Shown in pieces: positions 26,547 to 34,962 of a DNA stretch of 64,000 nt. Made by a program: the position numbers and the translations under genes. A model generated the notes under the pieces. That model saw only the letters and a program-made list of their open reading frames with translations, ran no database searches and was not told where the DNA came from. Source of the stretch: Longitalea luteola (lineage in GTDB: Bacteria; Bacteroidota; Bacteroidia; Chitinophagales; Chitinophagaceae); NCBI RefSeq assembly GCF_017356035.1, contig NZ_JAFIQX010000001.1, positions 868,001 through 932,000 of the forward strand. The letters run 5' to 3'. Each line of letters opens with the position of its first letter. Positions within the stretch are counted from its first letter, which is position 1.

Positions 26547-26847
26547 TGTATAAATTTTTAATGTAATCCAAGCCGGTGTTGTTGAGCTGCCAGTCGGCCC
26601 GGCAGGCTTTCGGCTTCCTGTTACCACTACCGCAACAATATGCCAGAATATAAGTTAAGTGATTTACAGGAAATTAGACTGTAAATTCAGGCCCGGCTGT
26701 TCGCAACCAGTACACCGGGTGTTCGTTTTTGATACAATGGTGTAAAGCCGTGGTTCTTTCGTAAAAAATTGTTTGCCACGCCTTTGTAATTATGGTATAA
26801 TTGTAGTGACGAATGTTACATCTACACTGAAATTTCAATTTAAAAAT
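26547..26847. promoter_or_regulatory. Divergent promoter region between adaptor and response regulator, with palindrome
   Basis: The motif TGTTCG-TTTTT-GATACA sits at 26720-26736, 174 bp upstream of the adaptor and 112 bp upstream of the regulator. A near sigma-54 element on the minus strand (TTCTGGCATATTGTTGCG, 26636-26653 region) has 9 instead of the required 10 bases between GG and GC, so it is only suggestive. No gene is supported. Confidence 0.5.
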
Positions 26848-28206
26848 ATGTTATTAAAGAATGCTACCATACTGGTGATCGATGATGATGTGGATGTACT
26901 AACTGCTGTGCGGCTGCTGTTGAAGACAGAAGCAAAAGAAGTGGTAACAGAAAAAAATCCGGAGAATCTTCGCTGGTTATTATCGAAACAATCCTTTGAT
27001 GTCATCTTGCTCGATATGAACTTCAACAGTTCCATCAATACCGGTAACGAAGGGTTGTTCTGGTTGAAGAAGGTTAAAGAATTTAAGTCAGAAGCAGCGG
27101 TGATCATGATCACGGCATACGGCGATATTGACCTGGCGGTGCGTTCGCTGAAAGAAGGGGCTGCCGATTTTGTCGTAAAGCCCTGGCATAACGAAAAGCT
27201 GATCATAACGATAAAGGATGCCTTAAAAAGAAAAGAAGGTAAAACCAATGCACCGCCTGTACGCAGCAGTGATTCGATCATCGGCACCGAGCTGCTGGGT
27301 GAATCTGATATAATGGCGGATATCTTTTATAAGATCGAAAAAATTGCTCCTACCGATGCCAACATTCTCATATTAGGTGAAAATGGAACGGGAAAAGACC
27401 TGATTGCAAAAGCCATTCACCAGCATTCGCTTCGCGCCAAAAAGGCGTATGTGAAGGTGGATGTAGGCGCACTTACAGAAACCCTGTTCGAAAGTGAGCT
27501 GTTCGGTCATAAGAAAGGCGCTTTTACCGATGCCCGGGAAGACCGTGTGGGCCGGTTTGAAGCGGCCAATGGCGGCACTCTTTTCCTGGATGAGATTGGC
27601 AATATCTCGCTGCATCAACAGGCCAAGTTATTAAGCGTATTGCAAAACCGGCAGGTAATAAGGCTGGGCACCAACGATCCGGTTCCGGTAGACATCCGGC
27701 TGATCTGCGCAACCAACGTACCGCTGGCTGAACTCGCCAATGAGAACCGGTTCCGTAAAGATCTTATTTACCGCATCAATACCGTAGAGATCATGGTGCC
27801 GCCCTTACGGAAACGGGGCAACGATATTATTTTGCTGGCAAAACATTTCAGTCAGTTGTACAGCAATAAGTACCTGAAGCCGGTGATGGAACTGGATGAT
27901 AAGGCGATCGATAAATTGCTCAGCTATCATTTTCCAGGGAACATCCGCGAGCTGCAGTATACTATTGAACGGGCGGTGATCATGTCAGACGGGCATGTGT
28001 TGCAGGCTACCGACCTTATCTTTTCACCCATTGAATCTTCGACTGCGCGCGAGAAAGAACCCGATGAACTGAACCTGAGCGCCGTTGAAAAGAACACCAT
28101 TTTACATGTCATTGAAAAGCACAATGGCAATATTACCCGGGCGGCGAAGGAGCTGGGACTTACCCGCACTGCTTTGTACAGGAGGTTAAGTAAATACGAT
28201 ATTTAA
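26848..28206 (+). CDS. NtrC-family sigma-54-dependent response regulator
   Basis: 452 residues from ATG 26848; the frame opens 25 codons earlier without a good start. The receiver domain 1-125 has acidic pocket DDDVD and phospho-acceptor Asp in VILLDMNFN. It carries an extra loop NSSINTGNEG after the Asp, which is typical of this Bacteroidota subgroup. The AAA+ domain has Walker A GENGTGKD, contact loop GAFTDA (canonical GAFTGA) and Walker B TLFLDEIGN. The C-terminal Fis-type HTH ends EKHNGNITRAAKELGLTRTA. It is followed 55 bp later by the histidine kinase. It faces the export cluster and is the natural candidate to bind the four 17-bp palindromes. Confidence 0.95.
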   Translation: MLLKNATILVIDDDVDVLTAVRLLLKTEAKEVVTEKNPENLRWLLSKQSFDVILLDMNFNSSINTGNEGLFWLKKVKEFKSEAAVIMITAYGDIDLAVRSLKEGAADFVVKPWHNEKLIITIKDALKRKEGKTNAPPVRSSDSIIGTELLGESDIMADIFYKIEKIAPTDANILILGENGTGKDLIAKAIHQHSLRAKKAYVKVDVGALTETLFESELFGHKKGAFTDAREDRVGRFEAANGGTLFLDEIGNISLHQQAKLLSVLQNRQVIRLGTNDPVPVDIRLICATNVPLAELANENRFRKDLIYRINTVEIMVPPLRKRGNDIILLAKHFSQLYSNKYLKPVMELDDKAIDKLLSYHFPGNIRELQYTIERAVIMSDGHVLQATDLIFSPIESSTAREKEPDELNLSAVEKNTILHVIEKHNGNITRAAKELGLTRTALYRRLSKYDI

Positions 28207-28306
28207 TGTGATGATGTGATAATGTGATAATCCCGAAGCCGGGACAAATTGTGATAATGAAATGCAGGGGAAGGCAACCACAAACCACAAACCACAAACT
28301 ACAAAC
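28207..28306. repeat. Octads after the regulator stop, then heptads inside the kinase start
   Basis: The stop codon of the regulator is followed directly by ATGTGATAATGTGATAA and a CCCGAAGCCGGG mini-palindrome (28232-28243). From 28276 to 28306 there are four in-phase AACCACA/AACTACA heptads, which fall inside the predicted N-terminus of the histidine kinase. Confidence 0.7.
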
Positions 28307-29650
28307 TTGTTTTATAAGCGTTTTGAATGGCGGATCATTTTCCAGGTGCTGTTCCTTTTTGTAATCCTGGCCATATCATCATTTCTGCTGGTAAAAGGAT
28401 ATTATGTGTATATGGTGGTAATGGCGCCCCTGCTCATTTACGCCATCGTTGAGTTATACCGCTTCCAGCGAAAGGCGCATGCCGAGCTGGATCAGTTTGT
28501 TGAATCGGTGCACTACCGTGATTTCTCACGCTATTTTGATGTAAAACATGCTCCCCTAGAACTTCAACCCTTGCGGAAAGGGTTCAATGAGATCAATTCC
28601 ACGTTTAAGGTGATCAGTAAGGAAAAGGAAACGCAGTTCCAGTACCTGCAAAAAATACTGGAACTGGTTGATACGGGCATTTTGTCGTACAGGGAGCACA
28701 ATGGCGAAGTGGTGTGGATGAATGAATCGCTGAAGCGGATGCTGCAACTGCCTTACCTGAAAACCATTCATTCGCTGGCCCGCCGGGACAATGACCTGTA
28801 CCGGCAGGTGACATTACTGAAACCCGGGGAAACCAAGATCGCTACCGCCCATTCAGAAAAAACATCGTTTAAATTATTGATGTCGGCTACTGCCTTTCAA
28901 ACGGATGGCAGCAAGTTCAAGCTGATCGCTTTTCAGAATGTAAGCGAGGCCCTGGATGAAACCGAATCCAAAGCATGGCAAAAGCTGTTGAGCGTAATGA
29001 CGCATGAGATCATGAACTCCATAGCGCCCATTTCATCGCTTGCTGAAACTTTGAAATACCGGCTGCAGCAGCTGGCAGAGCGGCCCGACATGGAGTCTGG
29101 TTCCATGGACGACCTGGAACTTGGCATCGACACTATTAAGAGAAGGAGTGAGGGGTTGCTGAAGTTTGCAGAAACCTATCGCAACCTGAACAAGATCACC
29201 ACGCTGAACCTGAAGAAGATCTATGTTCGTGATCTGTTCGAAAACCTGCATCACCTGATGCAGCCCACCCTGGAGCAAAAAAATATTGAGCTGGAAATTG
29301 TATTGAAAGATCCCGACCTGGAACTGGATGCTGATACCAACCTGCTGGAACAGGTGCTGATTAATTTGGTGGTGAATGCCATGGAGGCCGTGAAAGAGCG
29401 TCCGGCGCCCCGTATTGTATTATCTGCTTATTATGCCAACAACCATAGAACGGTGATCAAAGTAGCCGATAACGGTATTGGCATGCCCGAAGAGATCCTC
29501 GATAAAATATTCATTCCTTTCTTCAGTACCAAGAAGAGCGGCAGCGGCATTGGCCTCAGCCTGTGCAAGCAGATCATGATGCTGCATAAGGGCAATATCC
29601 AGGTGCAATCGGTAGAAGGGCAGGGGACTGCTTTTATGATGCAGTTTTAG
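28262..29650 (+). CDS. Sensor histidine kinase (two membrane helices, PAS-like domain)
   Basis: 462 residues. Two adjacent helices (about 25-70, FQVLFLFVILAISSFLLV and YVYMVVMAPLLIYAIV) leave almost no periplasmic loop, so the signal is probably sensed in the membrane or cytoplasm. A PAS-like domain is at about 125-235. The H-box is SVMTHEIMNSIAP, N-box LINLVVNAMEA, G1 VADNGIGMP, F-box IFIPFFSTK and G2 GSGIGLSLCK. It should phosphorylate the regulator just upstream. The first 15 residues (MQGKATTNHKPQTTN) are encoded by heptad repeat. The only ATG is 28262, but an in-frame TTG at 28307 would remove the repeat. Confidence 0.94.
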   Translation: MQGKATTNHKPQTTNLFYKRFEWRIIFQVLFLFVILAISSFLLVKGYYVYMVVMAPLLIYAIVELYRFQRKAHAELDQFVESVHYRDFSRYFDVKHAPLELQPLRKGFNEINSTFKVISKEKETQFQYLQKILELVDTGILSYREHNGEVVWMNESLKRMLQLPYLKTIHSLARRDNDLYRQVTLLKPGETKIATAHSEKTSFKLLMSATAFQTDGSKFKLIAFQNVSEALDETESKAWQKLLSVMTHEIMNSIAPISSLAETLKYRLQQLAERPDMESGSMDDLELGIDTIKRRSEGLLKFAETYRNLNKITTLNLKKIYVRDLFENLHHLMQPTLEQKNIELEIVLKDPDLELDADTNLLEQVLINLVVNAMEAVKERPAPRIVLSAYYANNHRTVIKVADNGIGMPEEILDKIFIPFFSTKKSGSGIGLSLCKQIMMLHKGNIQVQSVEGQGTAFMMQF

Positions 29651-29652
29651 TC

Positions 29653-29715
29653 AATGTGCTTATGTGCTAATTAGCTAATATGCTAATTGGCTAATATGCT
29701 AATTGGCTAACATGG
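29653..29715. repeat. Octad array after the kinase stop codon
   Basis: Starting two bases after the TAG, words GCTAATTA, GCTAATAT and GCTAATTG (twice over) and GCTAACAT follow in 8-base phase, in the sense direction of the kinase. Confidence 0.8.
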
Positions 29716-29757
29716 TGAAGAAACAAGCACTACCTGCAACTTACAACTACTATTTTT

Positions 29758-30267
29758 TTATAAACTCAGGCTCACCCGTTTCGCCAGCCAGCTGTCTTTC
29801 ACCGGAACAAGCCATTTGTTTTCCAACTCTTCTTTTGTTTGCACAAGGTTATTGAAGTAAAGCGTGTCGGAGGAAATAAAGTTATTGTCGACGGCATATT
29901 GCAACTGGGCAAGCGGAAGCATTTGCACTTTATCTTTTACCATAAAGGCCAGCATTTGCCGGTCGAACATATTTACGTTGAATAACTGTTCTATTTGTTT
30001 AATAAGGCGTACTGAGCTGTCGGTACTGCAGCCACTTACGCCGGTGGCACGCTCATCGGCCATCAGCACTATGAACTGGCCAAAGAAAAGGTTGGCATAC
30101 CCTTTTACCGGCGCGCCATGCGATTGCCAGTTAGCGGTAAAACTATTCAGCAATTCCTCAATGTGTAGTGCTTCGCTCATCATAAACAGCCGGCTGCTCT
30201 GGTAAACCCAAACCCTCGAATCCGGTGCAAAATCGGCCGGTAATAATTCCCTGTAATTATCTATCAT
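29758..30267 (-). CDS. Conserved Bacteroidota protein, often labelled ABC transporter ATPase
   Basis: 169 residues, ATG at 30267. No Walker motifs are present, so the database label ABC transporter ATPase that I recall for this family is not supported by sequence. The recognisable feature is MADERATGVSGCSTDSSVR in the middle, with a Cys in a Gly-Cys-Ser turn. The protein looks soluble and alpha/beta. It is convergent with the histidine kinase. Function is unknown. Confidence 0.75.
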   Translation of the reverse strand: MIDNYRELLPADFAPDSRVWVYQSSRLFMMSEALHIEELLNSFTANWQSHGAPVKGYANLFFGQFIVLMADERATGVSGCSTDSSVRLIKQIEQLFNVNMFDRQMLAFMVKDKVQMLPLAQLQYAVDNNFISSDTLYFNNLVQTKEELENKWLVPVKDSWLAKRVSLSL

Positions 30268-30386
30268 GATGCAAAATTAATACAAAACGGTTATTTCGTT
30301 GTATTACAATGCGGAATGAAGAAAGTTCAATGAGGAAACCAGATAATATAGCAGTAAGTAAAACGTGATCGAATGATCAGGGAAGC

Positions 30387-30659
30387 TTAGGGTTTTAATA
30401 AAATTGCGGCATATAAACCGAGGATCATTACTACAAGAGTTATAAAGGTTCCCAGCATCCATTTTTGCATGGAAATGATATTATCCTTCATTTCATTGCG
30501 TAAAGCATGGATATCTTCTTTAGTGGCTAATATTTCAAGTTTATTGCACAATTCTGTTTTAACTTTTACATCAACATAATGTGTCAGACATTCAGCTTCA
30601 CTTCTACCTATCTTTTGCGCCAACACTTCATACAGCTTCGTCAGGGTTACAGTTTCCAT
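30387..30659 (-). CDS. Small coiled-coil protein with C-terminal membrane helix (DUF1640-like)
   Basis: 90 residues from ATG 30659; an upstream GTG at 30689 adds ten residues. Residues 1-55 are amphipathic and contain LATKEDIHALRNEMKDNI, a segment shared by small DUF1640-like proteins. One hydrophobic helix closes the protein (about 66-87, GTFITLVVMILGLYAAIL). It is likely a tail-anchored inner-membrane protein. No partner is evident; the ychF terminator separates it from the next gene. Confidence 0.65.
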   Translation of the reverse strand: METVTLTKLYEVLAQKIGRSEAECLTHYVDVKVKTELCNKLEILATKEDIHALRNEMKDNIISMQKWMLGTFITLVVMILGLYAAILLKP

Positions 30660-30726
30660 CAGATGAGTATTTCTATGATTGGTGTACACGAATATAAGAA
30701 TTTTATTTTTAATATTAAAGCAAAAA

Positions 30727-30751
30727 ACGGTCCTGGCGCAGCCGGGACCGT
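30727..30751 (-). terminator. Terminator of ychF
   Basis: An 11-bp stem ACGGTCCTGGC / GCCGGGACCGT (one G-T pair) with loop GCA is followed on the minus strand by a T-run (A-run 30722-30727 on plus). Confidence 0.85.
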
Positions 30752-30775
30752 TATATAAATTCCTGCCATTCAGGC

Positions 30776-31873
30776 TTATACATTAAACCTGAAGTGCATC
30801 ACATCCCCATCTTTCACAACGTATTCCTTACCCTCGATGCGCAGTTTACCGGCTTCGCGGCAGGCTGCTTCTGAACCATAAGTAACGTAGTCGTTGTAAG
30901 CAATCACTTCGGCTTTGATAAAGCCTTTTTCAAAATCAGTGTGAATAACGCTGGCGGCCTGTGGGGCTTTCCAGCCTTCGTGGATCGTCCAGGCGCGCAC
31001 TTCCTGCACACCGGCGGTAAAATAGGTTTGCAGGTTCAATAATTTATAAGCCGAATGGATCAGCCGGTCGAGGGCAGGTTCGGTCATTTTATATTCTTCC
31101 ATGAACATTTGCTTGTCGGCCGGGTCTTCCATTTCACTGATCTGGGCTTCAATGCTGTTGTTCATGATGATCACCTGCGCATTTTCACCTTTAACGGCTT
31201 CCTGCAGGGCGGCAGAGAATTTGTTGCCGGTATGCATACTTGCTTCGTCTACATTGGCTACGTACAATACCGGTTTTTCGGTCAGCAGGAACAGGTCGGC
31301 AATGGCCGGGCGCTCTTCTTTGCTCAAACCCAGTTCCCGGATGCTTTTGCCTTTTTCCAGGTGCTCTTTGCAACGTACCAGGACGTCGTACTCCGCTTTC
31401 AGCTTGGGATCGAGGCGGGCCTGTTTTTCGATCCGGCTCAGCTTCTTGTCAACGCTTTCCAGGTCTTTCAGCTGTAATTCTATATCGATGATCTCTTTAT
31501 CGCCTACAGGGTTAATGGCACCTTCATCACGCAGGATGTTCTCGTCCTCAAAACAGCGGATCACGTGAATGATGGCGTCCACTTCGCGGATATTACCCAG
31601 GAATTTATTGCCCAGTCCTTCCCCTTTGCTGGCGCCACGCACCAGTCCGGCAATATCCACAATTTCAATCTGGGTAGGAACAATACGATCGGGATGCACC
31701 AGTTCTGCCAGTTTTTGCAAGCGGGCGTCAGGTACGTCAACCAGGCCAACGTTCGGATCGATAGTACAGAAACGATAGTTGCTGGCTTGTGCTTTGGCAC
31801 TGTTGCTCACTGCGTTAAATAAGGTTGATTTCCCTACATTCGGTAATCCTACAATTCCTGCTTGTAAAGCCAT
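30776..31873 (-). CDS. ychF: Redox-regulated P-loop ATPase YchF
   Basis: 365 residues, the usual length for YchF/OLA1. G1 GLPNVGKST is at residues 8-16, and the G3 region DIAGLVRGASKGEGLGN matches the family closely. The adenine-specifying segment is YVANVDE, and the C-terminal TGS domain begins near residue 280 (TYFTAGVQEVRAWT). YchF binds ATP rather than GTP and associates with ribosomes. It is divergent from the SpmAB gene; the gap holds heptads. Confidence 0.97.
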   Translation of the reverse strand: MALQAGIVGLPNVGKSTLFNAVSNSAKAQASNYRFCTIDPNVGLVDVPDARLQKLAELVHPDRIVPTQIEIVDIAGLVRGASKGEGLGNKFLGNIREVDAIIHVIRCFEDENILRDEGAINPVGDKEIIDIELQLKDLESVDKKLSRIEKQARLDPKLKAEYDVLVRCKEHLEKGKSIRELGLSKEERPAIADLFLLTEKPVLYVANVDEASMHTGNKFSAALQEAVKGENAQVIIMNNSIEAQISEMEDPADKQMFMEEYKMTEPALDRLIHSAYKLLNLQTYFTAGVQEVRAWTIHEGWKAPQAASVIHTDFEKGFIKAEVIAYNDYVTYGSEAACREAGKLRIEGKEYVVKDGDVMHFRFNV

Positions 31874-31878
31874 TTTAC

Positions 31879-31987
31879 TTGTTTATTGTTTATGGTTTGT
31901 GGTTTGTTGTTATGGCCGTTCTTTTGATCTTACAATCGGCCTAATACGCAACCAGCTCAAAACTTAGAACTTAGAACTTAGAACTAA
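31879..31987. repeat. Two heptad arrays in the ychF/spmAB divergent gap
   Basis: TTGTTTA (twice), TGGTTTG (twice) and TTGTTAT run at 31879-31913. AAACTTA, GAACTTA (twice) and GAACTAA run at 31960-31987. Both are exact 7-base phase. Confidence 0.7.
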
Positions 31988-32070
31988 TTTCGGCGGCGCA
32001 AAGATAGGTATTACCGGGTGATAAAATATGGCTGGATTCCTTTATCTTCAGCGCTTAATCTAATTCCCTT

Positions 32071-33474
32071 ATGGCATTAAGTCGCATCTGGAGTGCCTTT
32101 ATTATAGTTTCCATAATAGTAGCTGTTATTCAATTCGTCGCGGGTGGTCAAAAGCAGGTTTTCAGTTCCATGGTTATCGGAAAACGGGGCGATTCGGTTC
32201 GGGTGAAGGAAATGGCTGTAACTGCAGCCGATCCTGCCCTGGTGGCGGCATTGGATACGGCGGGCCGGGTAAAACAGGGCGACCTGGTTTACCGGCGGGA
32301 AGCAGATAAGGTAGTGGGGGTAACCGTGCAGGCTGCCAATGGAATTGTGGATACCTGCTGGGATGCGGTAGACCTTTGCCTTAAGCTGATCGGCATCCTG
32401 GCCCTGTTTATGGGCTTTATGAGTATTGCGGAAAAGGCAGGGGGCATTCACCTGTTGTCGCGGATCATTGGCCCTTTCTTCTCTAAACTGTTCCCCGAAG
32501 TGCCGAAGGGGCACCCGGCCATGGGCCATATGATCATGAACTTTTCCGCCAATCTGCTGGGACTCGACAATGCTGCCACGCCCTTTGGCTTAAAGGCCAT
32601 GCAAAGCCTTCAGGAGCTCAATCCTAAAAAAGAGGTGGCCTCCAACGCGCAGATCATGTTCCTGTGTTTGCATGCTGCGGGATTCAACCTGATCCCTGTA
32701 AGTGTTATTGCTATAAGAGCTGCGCAACATGCCAGTGATCCTACCGACGTATTCCTGCCCTGTATGATCGTGACCTTTGTTGGCACCATGACCGCCATGT
32801 TCATTGTATCGCTCCGCCAAAAGATCAATCTGCTGCAGCCTGTCATCATAATGTGGATCGCAGGCATATCGGCTGTAGTTGCCCTGCTGGTTTGGTACCT
32901 GACTACCCTGGATGCCAATGGTGTGCAATTCTTTTCCAGCGTTTTGAGCAATGGGTTGATCCTGCTGGTCTTCCTGTTGACCGTGCTGGGAGCTGTATAT
33001 AAAAAGATTGACGTATTTGACGCTTTTATAGACGGGGCCAAAAATGGTTTTGAAACAGCTATCCGCATCATTCCTTACCTGGTAGGTATCCTGGTAGCGG
33101 TAAGCATGCTGCGCACCAGCGGTACTTTCGATGTGATCATGGATGGCATCAGGAACTTCTTTGCTTTCCTGGGCGCTGATACCCGGTTTGTGGATGGACT
33201 GCCCACTGCGTTGATACGCCCGTTAAGCGGGGGAGCCGCCCGGGGTATGATGGTAAGCACCATGATGGCAAACGGGCCTGATTCATTCGCCAGCCGCCTT
33301 TCCGGTATTTTCCAGGGCGCTGCGGATACCACTTTCTATGTGGTTGCGGTTTACTTCGGTTCTGTTTCCATAAAAAATACCCGTTATGCCATTGGTACTA
33401 TGTTGCTGGCCGACCTGGTATGCGTCATTACAGCCATTATTTTGGCTTATCTTTTCTTTGGGGGAAGCGCTTGA
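32071..33474 (+). CDS. Fused spore maturation protein A/B (nucleoside recognition Gate domains)
   Basis: 467 residues, polytopic membrane protein. The first half is SpmA-like (Gate domain with GLDNAATPFGLKAMQSLQEL and FLCLHAAGFNLIPVSVIAIR). The second half is SpmB-like (FIDGAKNGFETAIRIIPYLV, ALIRPLSGGAARGMM). In sporulating Firmicutes these are two proteins, whereas Bacteroidota often carry the fusion. The organism has no evident sporulation genes here, so the role is probably small-molecule transport. The 3' end is followed immediately by a long repeat array. Confidence 0.92.
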   Translation: MALSRIWSAFIIVSIIVAVIQFVAGGQKQVFSSMVIGKRGDSVRVKEMAVTAADPALVAALDTAGRVKQGDLVYRREADKVVGVTVQAANGIVDTCWDAVDLCLKLIGILALFMGFMSIAEKAGGIHLLSRIIGPFFSKLFPEVPKGHPAMGHMIMNFSANLLGLDNAATPFGLKAMQSLQELNPKKEVASNAQIMFLCLHAAGFNLIPVSVIAIRAAQHASDPTDVFLPCMIVTFVGTMTAMFIVSLRQKINLLQPVIIMWIAGISAVVALLVWYLTTLDANGVQFFSSVLSNGLILLVFLLTVLGAVYKKIDVFDAFIDGAKNGFETAIRIIPYLVGILVAVSMLRTSGTFDVIMDGIRNFFAFLGADTRFVDGLPTALIRPLSGGAARGMMVSTMMANGPDSFASRLSGIFQGAADTTFYVVAVYFGSVSIKNTRYAIGTMLLADLVCVITAIILAYLFFGGSA

Positions 33475-33918
33475 GCAATGTGATAATGTGATAATTTGAT
33501 GATGTGATAATGGAATACAGCCTTAAGCCAATGTGCTGATCAGCTAATGTGCTGATTTGCGAACGAAATACAACCTTGAGCCAATGTGCTGATTAGTTAA
33601 TGTGCTGATTTGCTAATGAAATACATCCTTAGGCAATGTGATAATGTGATAATTTGATGATGTGATAATGGAATACAGCCTTAAGCCAATGTGCTGATTA
33701 GCTAATGTGCTGATTTGCTAATGAAATACATCCTTAAGCAATGTGCTGATTAGCTAATGTGCTGATTTGCTAATTTGCTAATTTGCTAATGAAATACAGC
33801 CTTAGGCAATGTGATAATGTGATAATTTGATGATGTGATAATGGAATACAACCTTAAGCCAATGTGCTGATCAGCTAATGTGCTGATTTGCTGATTTGCT
33901 AATGAAATACAGCCTTAG
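33475..33918. repeat. Three copies of a 158-173-bp repeat built from octads
   Basis: The same start, GCAATGTGATAATGTG, occurs at 33475, 33633 and 33806. Each copy continues with GATGATGTGATAATGGAATAC and then GCTGATYAGCTAATGTGCTG blocks ending GAAATACANCCTTAG. The array begins directly after the stop codon of spmAB. It contains palindromic words (GCTGATCAGC). There are no open frames of note and no unique spacers, so it is not CRISPR. Confidence 0.85.
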
Positions 33919-33933
33919 GCAAGGTGCTTTTAT

Positions 33934-34031
33934 AAACTGTAAACTTTGAACTTTGAACTGTGAACTTTGAACTGTGAACTTTGAACTGTGAACTGTGAAC
34001 TTTGAACTGTGAACTTTGAACTTTGAACTGT
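33934..34031. repeat. Fourteen exact-phase GAACTTT/GAACTGT heptads
   Basis: AAACTGT and AAACTTT are followed by twelve GAACTTT or GAACTGT words without a phase break. The last word overlaps the first base of the stop codon (34031-34033) of the DeoR gene. Confidence 0.88.
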
Positions 34032-34780
34032 TAAAGTACCTGTATGCCTGCGTCTATGTATGGTTTTAACTTGGGATCATCGGGTGGTAACTCGGTGATC
34101 AAAACATCTATGTGCTGAATGTCGCAAATATGAATAGGCTGTAAGGTGTTGATCTTTTCAGAAATGGTGAGACATACGATTTTCTGCGCCGACTGTATCA
34201 TGGCTTTTTTCAACTGAACCACTTCCCAATCGTTATCGGTAGTACCGTGTTTGAGATCGATGGCATTGATGCCCAGCAAGCAGAGATCGGCATTGATCTG
34301 TTTTATTTTTGAAATCGCTTCCGCCCCAATAGTGATCTTGGAGCTTTTTGAAATGCGGTCGCCGATCATGATCACGTCAATGGTCGGGTGCTGCATGTAT
34401 TCCAGTACGGCCGGTATGCTGCCCGACATGAAAGTGGCCTTCAACTGACGGGGCAGCGCGCGCGCCAGCTCAATGATGGTGGTGCCTCCACTGGTAAGTA
34501 CAAACATGCCGTTCTGAATAAGCGCAGCAGCCTTATTGGCTATGATCTTTTTGTGATCCTGCGAATACACATTGTCGGTTGGATAATAAACTTCGTTGAA
34601 GGAATGGCTGAGTGCTCCTCCATGAACTTTGATGATCTTGCCTTCATCTGCAAGCTCCTGCAGATCACGGCGGATCGTGTCCTCTGAAACGCGGATCTCC
34701 TGGCTGAGTAAAGAAGAAAGTACCTTGTTATGCAGGTTTACCTGATGCAGAATATAGGCCTGACGCTCTTTTTTTAACAT
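34031..34780 (-). CDS. DeoR/GlpR-family transcriptional regulator (copy A)
   Basis: 249 residues. An N-terminal DeoR winged helix-turn-helix (ERQAYILHQVNLHNKVLSSL, recognition helix SEDTIRRDLQEL, wing KVHGGAL) is followed by a DeoR sensor domain (about 75-235, LTSGGTTIIELARALP and FLGINAID-like LGINAIDLKHGTT). Such domains bind phosphosugars. It is highly similar to copy B at 40870-41619, with an almost identical HTH. The two copies bracket a SusCD pair, so both probably bind the same operators. Upstream it shares CAAATATAAC and GCATAAA boxes with copy B. Confidence 0.93.
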   Translation of the reverse strand: MLKKERQAYILHQVNLHNKVLSSLLSQEIRVSEDTIRRDLQELADEGKIIKVHGGALSHSFNEVYYPTDNVYSQDHKKIIANKAAALIQNGMFVLTSGGTTIIELARALPRQLKATFMSGSIPAVLEYMQHPTIDVIMIGDRISKSSKITIGAEAISKIKQINADLCLLGINAIDLKHGTTDNDWEVVQLKKAMIQSAQKIVCLTISEKINTLQPIHICDIQHIDVLITELPPDDPKLKPYIDAGIQVL

Positions 34781-34822
34781 ATGCAGTCTATGAGGTTACT
34801 TATCAAATATAACCATTTAGCT

Positions 34823-34875
34823 GCATAAAGGTGCATAAAAACGGGATAAAAACGCAATTTAATGGCATTTTATGC
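34823..34875. promoter_or_regulatory. GCATAAA boxes upstream of DeoR copy A
   Basis: GCATAAA occurs at 34823 and 34833 (10 bp apart, one helical turn), GGATAAA at 34844 and the inverted TTTATGC at 34869. The same boxes occur in front of copy B. Confidence 0.45.
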
Positions 34876-34962
34876 TAGATTTTCCGCTACTTTGCTGCTT
34901 TTTGCGGAAAGGATGTTACTTTAATGCCAATTTTTCGGCCCAGGCCGGCGAAAATCGGAGCA

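Noticed and set aside
26636-26653. Sigma-54 promoter TGGCAT...TTGC before the adaptor gene
   Set aside because: There are only 9 bases between GG and GC; sigma-54 requires 10, so it is not called as a promoter.
29758-30267. ABC transporter ATPase
   Set aside because: This label is common for the family, as I recall it, but no Walker A, signature or Walker B motif is present.
33475-34031. CRISPR-like direct repeats
   Set aside because: Units are 7-8-bp words or 158-173-bp blocks with no unique spacers of constant length, and no cas genes are present.
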